Positions 10,031 through 23,100 of a stretch of DNA of 64,000 bases are shown here, in pieces. Origin of the DNA: Sipunculus nudus. Taxonomy: Eukaryota > Annelida > Sipuncula > Golfingiida > Sipunculidae. The DNA lies in contig CM049310.1 in assembly GCA_026874595.1 (NCBI GenBank), forward strand, positions 77,493,056 to 77,557,055. Reading direction: 5' to 3'. The notes beneath the pieces were generated by a model that worked only from the letters and a program-made list of their open reading frames with translations, was not told the DNA's origin and searched no databases. The first letter of the stretch is position 1; each line of letters opens with the position of its first letter. The translations under genes were made by a program, and so were the position numbers.

Positions 10031-10740
10031 ATGTTACGAACTCATCATCAGGGGTTTATGGTCATTGTTCATATTGACCTGCATTCCAAATTGCCCGAAG
10101 TTGCTACATCAGGTGAAGTTACCTCAGTGGTAATCATTAATGTTCTTGAAGACTTGTTCACAAGATGGGGATTACCGGAAACCATCATATCTGTTAATGG
10201 ACCCCAATTCACTTCTAGTGAATTCGAAACTTACTTGAAGTCTCTGGGAATTAAACATACTCTGACTTCATTGTACAACCCGCAAAGCAATGGTGGAACT
10301 GAAAGATTCAACCAAGTGCTAAAGAATGGTCTTAAGACAAACCTGCAAGAAAACAAAACTTTCGCTGAAGCCATACCCTCAATTCTAAAGAATTACAGAG
10401 TGACACCACATGCACTTACTCAGGTACCTCCAGCTCAGTTGATGCTGAACAGAAATATCAGATTGCCATTAGACTGAAGTCTTCCAAACAAGCAGATACT
10501 GAAAGTAAAAATATTTCAGAAATGGCATCCCAAATCGTAAAACGCCAGCTGAGAATGAAAAGATACACAGACAGTAAACGCTCAGATAAGAAATCAAAAT
10601 TCAAAGTTGGAGATTGGATAAGAGTGAAACGTCCGAATTGAAAACACAATTTGTCTACTATACTCTCAAAACCTCATCAGATAGTTAAGATCGTTGGACA
10701 TTCATCTTATAAACTTGATGACAGAACTGTCTGAAACGCG
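10031..10740 (+). pseudogene. pol: Mag-like integrase core and C-terminal tail, inactivated
   Basis: The frame 10031-10477 shows a retroviral-type integrase core, which in an active element inserts the DNA copy. The first aspartate is in VHIDLHSKLPEV; the second reads SVNGPQF, with Val55 in place of the usual aspartate; the glutamate is in NGGTERFNQVLK. After a stop at 10475-10477 another frame continues with the family C-terminal pattern (MKRYTDSKRS, FKVGDWIRVK) to about 10740, with further stops. Confidence 0.8.
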
Positions 10741-10770
10741 AGAAAATGTGTTTTATCCAATCACTCTGAG

Positions 10771-10822
10771 TTGTTAAGTTACTCAGTCATGTTGTCAGTC
10801 ATTTACACACATGAACACAACA
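10771..10822 (+). mobile_element. 3' LTR remnant of the Mag-like element
   Basis: Only the terminal 52 bp of the 177-bp LTR remain. They begin TGTTAAGTTACTCAGTC, end ACACAACA and differ from the 5' LTR at four sites. The first about 125 bp of this LTR are deleted. ATGTC follows at 10823-10827. Confidence 0.8.
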
Positions 10823-11965
10823 ATGTCTGCAGCCGAAATGTGTATGTGGGTGACGCAACCTAAACAGAATCCAGAAAGCTATCCAAGTTGTATATATATG
10901 CAAAATTTTAGGCAGATAAGTCAAACCACTACTTGTATATGAGTGATTTTATCCCACAGCAGACAAACAGAAGGACGCTGTGCAAAATTTTGTGTATGAT
11001 TAAGAGCTATGTGAGATCAATACACATGCAAAATTTCAGGGGGATATGTCAAACCAGTCCTAGCTGAGATATAAGCCTGAATGTCTGCAGCGTAAACATA
11101 AATGAAGGTAGCGCCAACTACCACAAAATTGGGAAAGCTATCCAAGATGTATAAACATGCAAAATTTTAGGCAGATAAGTCAAACCACTACTGATATAAG
11201 AGTGACTTTATCCCACGGCAGACAAACAGAAGGACGCTGTGCACAAATGGTTGCAGGTGGCGCCTCCAGTTTTGCATATGATAAAGAGCTATGTGAGATC
11301 TATACACATGCAAAATTTCAGGAGGATACAGCAAACCAGTCCTAAGATATAAGCCTGGATGTCTGCAGCATAAACATAAATGTAGGTGGCTCCACCTACC
11401 ACAAAGTCCAGAAAACTATCCAAGATGTATAAACCTGCAAAATTTTAGGCAGATAAGTCAAACCACTGCCGAGATATGAGTGATTTTATCCAACGGCAGA
11501 CAAACAGACAGATGCTTTGCAAAAATGGTTGCAGGTGGCGCCAATAGTTTTGCATATCATAAAGAGCTATGTGAGATCTATACACATGCAAAATTTCAAA
11601 AGGATATGTCAAACCACTCTGTATGTCTGCAGCCTGAATGTGAATGAAGGTGGTGCCTCCTGTCATAAAATCAAGAAAGCTATCCAGGATGTATACACAT
11701 GCAAAATTTCAGGAGAATAAGTCCAACCACCACAGAGATATGAGTGATTTTATCCCAAGCAAATGAACAGTTGGATGCTGTGCAAAAATGGTTGCAGGTG
11801 GAGCCACCATTTTAGTTTATGTTATAAAGCGACCCAAGGGCTACATTTGTGCAAAATTTTTAGCCTTTTCGGTAAAACAGTTACCGATATATGTTGGTTT
11901 ATATGTGGGAACAGACACACAAATGAACGCTGGGCAGAGAGGAAAGGTCTGAGGTTAACCAAAAA
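10823..11965 (+). repeat. Type III tandem array, 277-bp class (continued after the Mag insertion)
   Basis: ATGTCTGCAG anchors at 10823, 11081, 11359 and 11623 (the last lacks the final AG), with spacings of 258, 278 and 264. Units alternate a GTAGGTGG(C/T)GCC(A/T)CC box with GATAAAGAGCTATGTGAGATC and TGCAAAATTT(C/T)AGG. They match arrays at 39.1-40.05 and 46.2-47.99 kb. The left part of this element is at 1506-1638. Confidence 0.85.
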
Positions 11966-12453
11966 CTAGAAAACTGACAGGTCAGGAAGAGCCCCTCAAA
12001 AGATGCAGTCATTATAAATTGAAGTACTGTGAATTTGGTGTACTTTGGTAGCATGGGCTGAAAGAGTGATATTTGAAAATTAAAGAATCTGTAAAGAACA
12101 GCTGACATGTATAAACTGGAAGAAAAGATATGGTAAAGCGAAAATGTTCAAAGCTATCAAAATAATGATATAAAAGAACTGCATGCATTTTTAGTTTCTG
12201 TATTTGTGTATTAAACCTGTGCCAACTATTCTTGGTTGAAGTCTTGGCTGGGCTGTGTCAAATATTTTTCCAGTATTTGTATGTTGAATTGGCCTTATTA
12301 TATGTGAGGCTTGAGTCTGTACATGAACCTTGTAGTATTAGAGAGAGTCAGCTGCTGGTTAATAGTGATAAAATGGTCATTCTCTTGATGAGATTCTGAG
12401 ATTCAGCTGTTCTTGGGCTTGGGTCTACAAATGCGCTGTGTTGTGTAGGATGG
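11966..12453. other. Gene-free spacer next to the Helentron remnant
   Basis: No gene, repeat unit or terminus is recognised. The stretch lies on the downstream side of the minus-strand helicase-endonuclease remnant and may be its 3' non-coding part. Confidence 0.4.
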
Positions 12454-13240
12454 CTACATATGAATATAAACGTAAATTTGTTGATGGTCACTATAATAGG
12501 TCCAAATTTGTTGAGATGTTGAAAGTGGAGATAGATTTGTCCAAATATGGTCTAAATGAGAGCCACTGTGTTGCGTTGGGCCAGTTGTAACCTGGGTGAA
12601 CCTTAAGGTTTATTGCAACTGGTTTATGACAGTGTCCTTTGACAAGTTTTTTGTCAGGTCAATGTTGAAATCACCTGCAATGATAACTTGTGATCCTCCG
12701 TGCATATTGATAAAGTTTTTAATGCAATCACTGATTTCATATAATGGAGTTCCTGGTGGACAATACATGAGTACCAACTGAATCGTAGTTGTGTCTTGTT
12801 GTTTTTGTATGATTAGATTTTCTGCTACTGCATCAATTGTGGAGTAAGTCTGTAGAGGTAGTTTCTACAATGAACATCTTCCACGTGAGCAGAGAACTGT
12901 ACCTCCACCATGATGTGATGTTCTGGCACAGGATATTGAGTTTCTATACCCAGGGATGGTGAAATTATCAGTGAATTGCCATGTTTCAGTTACCGCCAAA
13001 ACAGAAGATGACAAACGGATGACCGTTTCCTGCAAGGGAAGGACCTTGTCAGTATTGAGGGTGGCTTGCTTGTGTTGTTGCAGTCTTAGTATTTCTTCTG
13101 ATACTGCACAATCTGTCTTAATGGAATATGGTTTGAAATTTGAGAGAAAAATGCCTTGTAGTGAGGTTACACAACTGAATGCTACATATGCTTGCCCTTT
13201 GGTTTGGAGTTTGTTGAAGGAAATGAAATACTTTTTATGA
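12454..13240 (-). pseudogene. Helentron-like PIF1 helicase C-terminus fused to EEP endonuclease
   Basis: A single minus-strand frame reads 13240 to 12454 with only two stops (TAG at 12865-12867, TAA at 12610-12612). The first third is the C-terminus of a PIF1-family helicase: KGQAYVAFSCVTSLQG, then a D-x-A-V-x-x-E-E-I-x-R-L tail. It passes into an exonuclease-endonuclease-phosphatase domain with AVTETW, IPGYRNS, GGGT, AGDFNIDL, LDHIW and YYSDH, which match the acidic and SDH catalytic motifs of that fold. This fusion order is known from Helentrons, the animal rolling-circle transposons. The Rep domain and helicase core upstream are missing or unrecognisable. It could be the relic of an autonomous partner of the small elements around it. 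Confidence 0.8.
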
Positions 13241-13751
13241 GTTATTGTGTTAACAATGTGTGTCCTTTAGCATGCATGTTTGCTAAGAGAGCGCAACCTT
13301 ACTAGGTGTTCAGTAATGGTTTTTACTGCATAACTTACAGAAAAATGGCTGACTATGACCATATATCATGCCTCGTTGCTGTTGACGTGAGGACCTGTCC
13401 TACTGTTAAGGTGGAACAAACAATTATGGCTACAATTATGATTTCTGCCCTGCTGAAAGAGGGACCTAAAATTTAACACCAAATTGTGAATAATATTTTT
13501 TACCTTTGACCTCCGGACCCCAAAATTGAAAAGGATCTTCCATAATTGATGGTTAATACATATTTCAAGTTTGAACTCAATCTGTCAATCCTAACTGGAG
13601 TTATCATCTGGAAAAGAATTTGTGGACAGACAGACGGACGGACAGCTAGACAGATGGACAGGTTGATTACTATAGGGCACCCGCTTTTAAAGCGGGGCCC
13701 TAATGTGGGGGCAGCAGTTCACATGTGACCCGATTATAATTCTAAATTTAA
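13241..13751. other. Spacer with repeat tails
   Basis: No gene is seen. An (ACGG)-like tract occurs at about 13624-13661. A GCACCCGCTTTTAAAGCGGGGCC hairpin-like segment lies at about 13677-13700, and GCAGTTCACATGTGACC (a type III right-side block, as near 47967) at about 13713. Confidence 0.55.
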
Positions 13752-14405
13752 AACAAGGGACCCATGGGTCACGGCGCTCAGCTGATCGTGATTGGACTAT
13801 AAATGTTTCTCCACTGTGATACTATATCGAGTCGATAAAGCTTATGAATATCATGGACATGTTGGGCTATTATAAAGGAATGTAATGTAATATGTGAGTA
13901 AATGATAAATGAAATTACCTGACTGATGGATTAATAAAGTCAAATATAGTGGTTTATTTTTTATTTATTTAGGAGGGGTTGAAAACTGTGATATATTTGA
14001 GCAAATATGAATGCAATGACAGCAGTAATAAGCAGTAGTAGAATGATGATAAGGCTATTTGTTGAAGGATCTAAAGTGTATCTTAGTCTGCAAGCTTTCA
14101 ATTTGACAGATATGATGTTAAGATTAACTATGCTGATGAAGTGATTTATGAATTTGTGACTGTATGACACAATATCTCTTTAGTCTTGACAAGGTACATT
14201 ATTGTGATGCCCCCTATGTCTACATATTACACAATATTGACATAATTTCTGGCATGTACATAGGCACCTATGGACGAATAGTTATACAAAATATTAAAGT
14301 ATGAATATATCTGATTCATCTTGTTCTTGCTTACTGAGGCTGACTTTGGGATGGGGTTCGGAGAAGGGAAAAGTGAGGGCAGCACGAAGGTGGATGTAGA
14401 AATAT
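13752..14405 (+). repeat. Left arm shared with 24924-25570
   Basis: Over about 650 bp this segment parallels 24924-25570 with small differences. It runs from the AACAAGGGACC terminus through GATAAATGAAATTACCTGAC, the TTTATTTATTTGGGAGC-like stretch and GGGATGGGGTTCGGAGAAG. The pair shows that the left arm of this type I subfamily is conserved as a block. Confidence 0.85.
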
Positions 14406-16604
14406 TCTACTGTAATGTTTTTCATTTATATAAGAATATGAAAAGCTAAGAGGAAAGGGGCCCTCCTACTTGGTTATAGTAAAGTTCTAAATATATGATG
14501 CAAACTAATACTCTGACAAGACTGTCATGAATAAAAACAGTAAAAGTTTTGAGATACTGTGATGCATATGACAATTTACAGATGGACAGGCAAGTGGACA
14601 GAATGGACTAATACCTTTATTTCACTTTCAAGGAAATAATGCATTTAAGTTTATATATGATCCTATTTTTTTTAAGCATATCCACTTTTTCCATTAAGAA
14701 GTTTTTATCTGAATCATTTTTTTTATTTACAGGTTTTATAATTTTTAATAAAAAAACCTGAAAACATAAGTTAAAATATTAGAATTGTTGCAAAAGTTGC
14801 AATCATTATATATACAGAGTAAAAAACTGAAACTATAAGTTAAAATATTTGAATTGTTGCAAAAGTTGCAATCATCATATATCCAGAGTGTAGCTCATAT
14901 TGGGTCATATTATGCATACACATATATTTTATTATTTTTAAATCATAAATGTTTAAACTGAATTTAAAAGAAAATAATGCCACAACATGGCATCTACAAG
15001 AATATTCCTTGAATCACTATTAAAAAGTTTTGCACATTGGAGTTTTCAGTACATGCTTAATTTTATTCACCAAAATAAAATAAAAGATTCAGTAAATTTG
15101 ATAAAACAATTTGATTAACATCTTTTCAAATAAAGTATACACACTGTTGGTTGAATGAGGGACAAACAATATCATTGTGTTAATTACTATCCCAGTTTTA
15201 ATTTATTACTGGAATTAATAGTCAATTTCACACCTGGTGAAGTTTTTACTCCTCTGAAGTAAGGAATTACTTATCTCATGAACATCCACACTTTCATAGC
15301 AATACACCACTTTGTGGACACAATTAAATGTACACTTTAATCATTATAACCCTGATGGTACAATACAAAATCTAAAATGTAGCATAGCCTAGAATAAGAA
15401 TGAATCAAATACAGAAAATAATAACATTCATCTAGTTTATGCACCATGTGGGGGGGGGGGAGTGCAGGGCAGAGGGGAAGCCTGCTGGTAGAGGCCAAGC
15501 TGACCCAAGGCAAGCTGCCTAGGGTGGGTTACATAATGCAAGTGAAGGCTGTACTACTAGGTGGGCTAAATGTAAACAACACTTAAATCCTTATGTATAT
15601 ATGCTGTGAAAATTAAATCAACAGTGCCAAAGTTGGACAAAATTTAAGGTATTGATTTTTTATTTATGCTAATAACTTGAAAAATTTGCAAAATTCAGAT
15701 CTAATTTTGGGTAAACAATTGAATCTTGATTAAATAAAGTTATATTCCTGGGGACATCTAAAATTATGCCAACAGCCTGGGGAGCATAGAGATGTGCACT
15801 GAATGACCTACAGTCATCAAAGTGGACTGCTTGACAATGTAAGGGAATACAACAAGAGCCTCCAAAAAATTCAATAACTAGCCTAATTTTGCAGCTTTTA
15901 TTTTCAAATTTCAGATTTTAACAGATTGAATCCTTATATATACATGCTGTGAAAATTAAATCCACAGTACTTACAGGAAAAAAACGTGCCACTGCCAAAG
16001 TTGGACAAAATTTAAGGTATTGATTTTTTATTTATGCTTATAACTTGAAAAATTTGCAAAATTCAGAACTAATTTTGGGTAAACAATTGGATCTTGATTA
16101 AATAAAGTTATATTCCTGAAAAAAAGTCTCCAGCTTCAGCAATTCTCATGTTAAGTAAGCAAATATATTTCCTGATTTTTAAAAAATTGCATTATATTTG
16201 GGCCTATAACTTCAAAATAATACCCAATATTGACCTAATTTTTGGTATGTGCACAGAAAATGTATGGAAGAATATGAATACTAAATATGATCAAAAACAG
16301 ATCAGTGGTTTTGATATTAGGCAGCCTTGAAGTGTAACAATGGCTTTTTTATGGAAAACGGGAGGTTTTTCCTTAATATCTCAAAGGAACCAAGTTTTAA
16401 TGACCCAATTTTCGGCATGGTAGGAGATTTTGGGGACATCTAACTGTATGCCGAATTTCAGATTCGTAGGTCCAACGGTGTCGAAACATGCCAGTCTTAC
16501 GGACGGACATCCGGACAGACGGACAGACGAACAGACAGACAGACGGACGACGGACAATGGACCACGACTATAGCTCAGATGACTTATAGTCAGCTGAGCT
16601 AAAA
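13752..16604 (+). mobile_element. Type I Helentron-like (pearl/HINE-like) element, complete termini
   Basis: The left terminus AACAAGGGACCCATGGGTCA is followed by CGGCGCTCAGCTGA. The right end has an ACGG-rich tract (16500-16556) and a 14+3+14 hairpin at 16571-16601 (TAGCTCAGATGACT, TAT, AGTCAGCTGAGCTA), then AAAA. GCTCAGCTGA near the left end and TCAGCTGAGC near the right are subterminal inverted repeats. Inside are two units of an about 340-bp repeat, starting near 15593 and 15933. No coding capacity is seen. Hairpin plus subterminal inverted repeats plus tandem core fits non-autonomous Helentrons. Confidence 0.75.
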
Positions 16605-16710
16605 ATTCTCCCCAGTGGTTACAGAGAAGTTCTCAGTAAACCTATGTGGCGGCAGCGTGCAACTGAAAACACAATATCCGCAAAACTCTGTTTTGGAGGA
16701 TACAATTACT
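16605..16710 (+). mobile_element. Type III element right end with hairpin
   Basis: CAGTGGTTACAGAGAAGTTCTC, then TGGCGGCAGCG, ends in the hairpin arms TATCCGCAAAAC (16675-16686) and GTTTTGGAGGATA (16690-16702), then ACAATTA. The same end is at 41140-41243. Only the terminal 100 bp are present here, directly abutting a type I right end. Confidence 0.7.
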
Positions 16711-17470
16711 GGTAAGCAACAATACAAAGGTGATGCAAACAAACACTTTTTAGCAGTATACATGTATTCAAATTAAGATGAAAATGGCTTCTGGTTTTAG
16801 TTTTCAGACAGGATTTTAATTTCATATTAGGCATGTCAAATACAGAAGCATTATTTCAACAGAAGTATAATAGAGTTAGGAATACCCTTTAGCTATAGCT
16901 AGATGACGTTTACTGATTAAGTGACACATACGGAGAAGCACTCATCATTTTCATATAGTTTATTCTTGCCAAGTATTTAGGATTTCCTCATCTATGATCT
17001 GTTACAAGGAAATTTACATAGGGCACACTTTTATCATACAAGAGCATCATAAGAGTGCATAATATGTGTCTTATGGCTTGTGCTCTTTGACCTAACAAAA
17101 AAAATAGGCAAGGACTTTGTAGAGACCTGAAGTGAATTCAGGTGAGAAACACAATTGGTAAACATATACAGTGAGTTTCATGAAAATCCATAAAATTTTG
17201 GAACGTCATCATGGTAACACCAAAAGTCTAATGACTTAAACTGACTAATGTCATAAACTATGCATGGATTTTGCCAAGAAATGAACCCAGGCAAGATCAC
17301 ATATTGTAAAATACTTATGTGCCTGAATTTGCCTGTAAAATAATTATGATGAGCTTCCATTAAAATCTATCAAATCTATCATATCCTATCGCGGAGACAC
17401 ACATTAAAAGACATACAGATGGACGGATGCTGCCCATACCATAATATGACCCATCTTAGACAGCAGTATA
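16711..17470. other. Intergenic spacer, nothing recognised
   Basis: No coding frame, splice-competent exon or repeat terminus was found. A weak match to dispersed repeat tails (ACATACAGATGGACGGATG) occurs near 17410. Confidence 0.45.
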
Positions 17471-19366
17471 AACAAGGGACCTATGGGTCACTGTGCTCAG
17501 CTGACGTTAACCTTGAAGGTAAAAATCTAAAATAATATCAAATGGAGATAAAGTGTAAGAGGAAGAGGTAATAAAGGCCATGGTTGGTTTATATGATTGG
17601 TTTGTATTGATGAGCAAGAAATTGTTGCAAAAAATATTTTGTGACCTGGCCATGTGTTTCCTAATGTTGAAACTAAAGCATGTGAGCAGTTTGTGAACAA
17701 ATGATCTGTACTATTACCATGATCATTAGTTGGTTTTTCGATTAACTGTTGACATTTCAGTCATTTACACATTTGTTCAATGGAATCTATTTTTTTGTAT
17801 AATATATATTATTAAATATATATGTATTTTTTTATGAAATGTATACATTTGAAATATAGCTAATTAACAACATAAAACAGGGCAAACAAAGCCTGATCTC
17901 AAATTCTGCTGAGGCAGGAAAATAATGAACAAATGTTTGTATTAAATCCTCATTTTTTTATCACATCAATTATTTTCTAATTTAAGTTTATATTTCTATA
18001 CATTTCCAATTTAACATATATATCTGAATATAAAAGTTGATTCATAATTCTCAATTGCATCATCATAAATCTCAATCTTGCCAGATAACACCACATCATG
18101 CATACAAATGTTTATTTATTTTTTACCACAAAAATATATCTTTTAAATCTGCAAAACAATAAATATCTAAAAATAATACTTGATTTAGATTTCACAATTT
18201 TTAATTATGTCTTTATTTATCCATAATGTGCTTCATATTTTATATAATTTAAGCATACTGATGGGTTCAATAATATTTGTTAAAATCATTTAAAAGAAAA
18301 TTGATTTCTTTAAAAATGCTACATTACACAACATTGCATCTTCTGCATTACACCTTGAATTATTTTTTCAAGGAAAGTTTTTGCATATCGGAGTGAAAAC
18401 AGCATTAAAATTAAGGAGATACAGTGAAAATAATAACAATTACTGCATAACACTTGGTGGGTTGGGTTATGCGGGGGGGGGGGGGGGGTTGATTGGGGTG
18501 GTGATATGAGAATAACTGTACACCTGTCACAGCAGGGGATCTCCCCCAGTGACTGTAACAAATCAGAAACCCTGGCATAGCTGACTTCCAGTGACCTGGA
18601 TTGGGACCCTGCATCTGTAATCAAAGCAAGTGACTACAGAAAAAAAATCAATAACTAGCTTAATTTTCAAGCTTTTATTTTCAAATTTCAGATTTAGACA
18701 AACTAAATATTTATGTTTACATGCTGTGAAAATTAAATCAATGGTACTTACAGGAAAAAAACGTGCCATGGTCAAAGTTGGGCAAAATTTAAGGTGCTGA
18801 TTTTTTTTTTATGCTAATAACTTAAAAAATTTACAAAATTCAGATCTAATTTTGGGTAAACAATTGAATCTTAATTAAACATAGTTATATACTTGAGAAA
18901 ATAGACTCTAGTTTCAAAATTTTTCATGTTAAGTGAGTTATTATTTTTCCTGATTTTTTACAAAGTCCATTATGTCTGGGCCCATAACTTTAAGAATTTA
19001 TACTTTACAGACTTAATTTCTGGCATGTACATGGGAACTATATAGAGGAATATTTATGGTAAATATGAAGAAAACCAGATGAGTGGTTTTGATATTAGGC
19101 AGTCCTGAAGTGTGAAAATAGGATTTTAATAAAAAATTGAGGTTTTTCCTTAATTTCTCAAAGGAATGAAGTCGCAAAGACCCAGTTTTCGGCTTGGTAG
19201 GAGATCTTGGGGACATCTAACATTATGCTGAATTTTGGATTCCTAGGTTTTACGGTTTCAAAACGTGCCACATCTACGGACGGACGGACGGACGGACAGA
19301 CGGACGGACGACGGACAATGGACCACGACTATAGCTCAGATGACTTATAGTCAGCTGAGCTAAAAA
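17471..19366 (+). mobile_element. Type I element with G run and complete right hairpin
   Basis: AACAAGGGACCTATGGGTCA at the left end is followed by CTGTGCTCAGCTGA. At the right are (ACGG)n at about 19275-19312 and the hairpin at 19332-19362. The interior has the GAAGGTAAAAATCTAAAATA block (also near 26685 and 32820), a 15-G run at 18474-18488, and a 3' unit with GCTGTGAAAATTAAATC and GGCATGTACATGGGAAC. No coding sequence is seen. Confidence 0.7.
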
Positions 19367-19558
19367 TACCTTGGCCAAATAAGAACAACAGTTATATTTA
19401 CAGGTCGTGCATGTATAACACTGTTCCATAGATCCACGTGTTGCCGCCGCACATCGTCTAATGGCCGCACCCATGTTCATAAATATCTGGAAGGCTCCTT
19501 CACTGGTGTAGAAATTCCCAAAACCTTACTAAATGGCGGCACAACATTCTCACCATGT

Positions 19559-19792
19559 TCCATTGCCGGTTTTTCCTTAATATCTCAAAGGAACGAAGTT
19601 TTAATGACCCAATTTTCGGTATGGCAGGAGATTTTGGGGACATCTAATGGTATGCAGAATTTTGGATTTGTAGGTCTAATGGTTTTAAAACATGCCCTGT
19701 TAACGGACGGCTGGCCGGCTGGATGGACGGACGACGGACAAAGGACGACGACTACTATAGCTCAGATGACTTATAGTCAGCTGAGCTAAAAA
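19559..19792 (+). mobile_element. Type I right-end fragment
   Basis: Begins inside the 3' unit (GGTTTTTCCTTAATATCTC), includes a degenerate ACGG tract (19701-19740) and ends with the hairpin and GAGCTAAAAA. The left part is missing. It lies 145 bp from the nearest host exon, separated from the preceding element by unassigned sequence (19367-19558). Confidence 0.7.
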
Positions 19793-19937
19793 TGTTATAT
19801 AAGTAAAATGTAAGACTGAAAAAATATCTGAGCCTTCAATAATGCTTGACACATGGATTTACATGTGAAGGGAAAACAAATAATTTTATCATATAATATG
19901 ATGTGAAAAACATAGCTGCACAGAGTTTAATACTCAC

Positions 19938-20113
19938 CTTTATATAGGCAATGAGGCAAGCAACTTTTAGACCTCTGTAAAAATTTGTAGAAATCAGGCT
20001 AATTGTTTGAGAGCATGTGGACTTCTCATTCTCTAACCGGCACTGGGTCGTCTGTATACGCTGGATTTCAGGTGCATCATTCCTATTGTAGGAGCAAGCT
20101 GGTCCGTTATAAG
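19938..20113 (-). CDS. Exon 7: end of EGF 2 plus Cys-rich linker
   Basis: The acceptor ...GTGTTTATAG precedes CTTATAACGG, and the donor AAG|GTGAGT follows. It begins with two bases that complete a codon with exon 6, giving P-YNGPAC, the last part of an EGF domain. A linker follows with QTTQC, KSTC and VAC cysteines, ending YIK in phase 0. It aligns with exon 4 at shared G, C, QT, TC, C and IK positions. No following exon was found to the left. Confidence 0.8.
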
Positions 20114-23100
20114 CTATAAACACGAGGAAGATGTTATTAAAAAATGACTCTGCACATAGGTATTATAATAATCACAATGTTTCTGTTGCAGCATAGATCC
20201 AAGTGTTCAGAATAAGTGCAACATAATATTATTATACAGAACATGTTTGTTACTGTGGTCATAATGCATTGTGATATGAATATCTGTAGAACAGTCATAT
20301 TATATTATGACTCTATTTGAATAACATGTATTACAACTGTTTTATATATAGTACAAACAGAGAAATCTAAGTCAAATAATGGACATTTGTTGAATGACTC
20401 TAAAGAAAGGTTTGAATAACAAATTTGAAAATAAAGGGGTAGGATCAGTGGAAAGAGATAAAGAAATTATATCCTATATAATTATTTATTTAAATTCAAA
20501 TCAAAATTCTAATTTGAAAGACACAACAAACAGAGTGAGAGAGGCTCCTAATCTATTTTGGCACATACTTAGGTGTCTACAGAACGATTAATTTTTTTTT
20601 GGTGTTGCAAAAAAAAAAAAAAATATGTCTGCTAACTCATTATGTTTGGTCCATGAGTTTAATTCTTCTTAAATTATGGCCTATTACAGCACAAGCATAT
20701 ACAGCCACTGAAGTTTACTCTTCTATCTTTGCTTAAATGCCTGACTCAGAGTTAACCAGTGCTAAAATTAAGGGTATATATCAGATATTCAAGCATTCTG
20801 AAGTCCAATAAAAATATACAGATATCAATATATTCTCAACTTGTCTAAATTTTAAACTGGTCCTGCTATTTATTTAAGTAGAAGTTTTAAAGAAGCGGAT
20901 AACAGCCTTAGGTTTTAAGGTGTCATTATAAGCATTCTACATTATTATCAGTTGTAGACTGAACAAAAAAAAAATAAAACACCTACGTGATCTACATTTG
21001 CATGCTGTGCCTCCACTTCTCAGAATCATACAGACACCTCTATTGTTACAGGAGTTGCGGCATGCAGACTGAAACACATAGGGTTAATAAGTTACAGTTG
21101 GACCCAATCACCTATCTGACCTTAATAAACTAAAGGTAATCCGTTGGAGCTTTCATAAAAATAGGCCAGAAAAATGAATATCACCGCACACAGGCAGCTT
21201 GTTTTGTATATATCAACGTTTATCATATGTGGGGGCCTGCCAAAATATTCAAAACAAATTCAACAAGGGCATCTGGTGGCAAGTCAGATAAGCAAGAGCT
21301 TTGCAAATGGTGTTTTGCAACATGTGACCTTTCTACCTCTGCATGTATGCAACGTACCACCTTAGATTACATGTTTTTCCTGTTTGTCAACATTGCCGTG
21401 TTTACAAACATGTTGTTGATAAACAAGTTCACACATCCTTCATGAAGGCCTTGTAAGAACATTTCACAACCAAAATTACCCTTAGATCTTTAATATATAT
21501 ACAGAGGAAGCCAGAAATCACATAAATACTTTTTAAAAGGTAGTTGATCGGGGTAGCTGAACATAGTTATGATGTAAACAGTAGAAATTTTATTTTCTGA
21601 CACTGATGTACTGTTATAAAGTAAAAAGACCACATTGGTGATTATCTTAATGTATTTGATTGGCCATTTGACACCACTTGGTCACCACGCACATTTATAT
21701 TGTTTTTTTTATTATTTTACATTTTATTGTTTCACTATTTCTCAATTGGAAGTATATATCATATCACAGTTAATCAACTGTGAAACACACTTTTTATCTG
21801 AGGACATGGAGATGGTACTAACAGTTACACATACAAAAATAGTTCAGTTACGCACCTAAAATTAATAGATAATGCCATCAATTTATTTTTTTACATAAAC
21901 TCTATATATAATTTATGAACCATAAATAAGCAGTCCATACTTACCAAAGGAGCAGTACCACAGATCCTGCAAATCAGTGTGAAGTAAGCTTGATTGAAGG
22001 AAGAATATGATCCTGAAGACAGGGATATATTGTAGGAATGACCAGCACCAATGTTATATGTAGTATTCATCCACCAGGAAAGAGGCGGTGCTGGGCAGGT
22101 CACAGTTGTGCTGGTCACCTGCATTGCAGTTGCTGCATACTTCAAAGGAGTTTGCTGTAGTTTTCTGTTCTGTGGTACAAAAGCATAATTTTTTGCTCTT
22201 TTATTATATATCCACAATTGTAGTCAATATTAAATATTTACATATAATATATGTATATATAGACTTACATTAATATATACTTACTCATATCATACTTACG
22301 TAGATACTTATTCATTACACTCGGGAAACGTCTTTGTTCATTTGAAAGCGACAAGAAGTGACCGTGAACCCATGTTAATATTGTCACCTACGTCGTCACA
22401 CGGCGAGCCTTCCCGGGGTTTCACTTTCAGCTATAAATCACCGCGTCCAGTGAGTTTGACCTTCACTGAAAGGGAATGTTACCTGCACTACAAGCAGTGG
22501 TAGTGGGAACTTGTAGCCTGACAACTATGCTCATAAGTTTATTTTTGGGTGCGACTTGTAAATGACTCATTCCACTGGTTATCATTTACTTATCTGTTGT
22601 GAGCTGGGGACTATCCAGACTCAGTGGGCTCTCAAAAATTTTCTCCCGATTTCTCTCTTCAAAATCCTACCTCGACTTACATGCGGGGTCAATGTATACG
22701 CTGAAATTTACGGTATTTCTACTAAGTGATTGGAATATGCATGTAAATATACACAGAGAACTTATGAAACCCTGCAAATTACAGAATAATGGACATGAGC
22801 CAAAGTATAATAATAAACATTAATTTATTAACTGAAATCAAATGCTGTAAAAAAATTCAAATGTGCATAAACTAAATTTGATAAGTAAGTTAGGTATTAA
22901 TTGCATCTGCACTGTGACCCAAATGTATATACCAGGTCAGGTTAGGTTGCACGCGGGCCTCACAGAGTAGTAATATATTGTCAGGGAAATGTATTCACGG
23001 TAATAATATTGAAAAATTTCTGTGTTGGGGTAACATTGGTCCCAAGAAAAGTCATCAGGTAGGAAGGAAATAAACCACGTCGTTTTTACTGGATATTAGC

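Noticed and set aside
11157-11345. Short frames in the 277-bp arrays (also 39938-40156, 46131-47995, 43792-44318)
   Set aside because: They recur once per repeat unit with stops at shifting places and no motif; they are repeat translations.
12596-13240. Plus-strand frames at 12596-12781 and 12956-13240
   Set aside because: They are antisense shadows of the minus-strand helicase-endonuclease relic.
19274-19480. Arg/Pro-rich frame on the minus strand (also at 29284-29472)
   Set aside because: Translation of the ACGG microsatellite (SVRPSVRP repeats).
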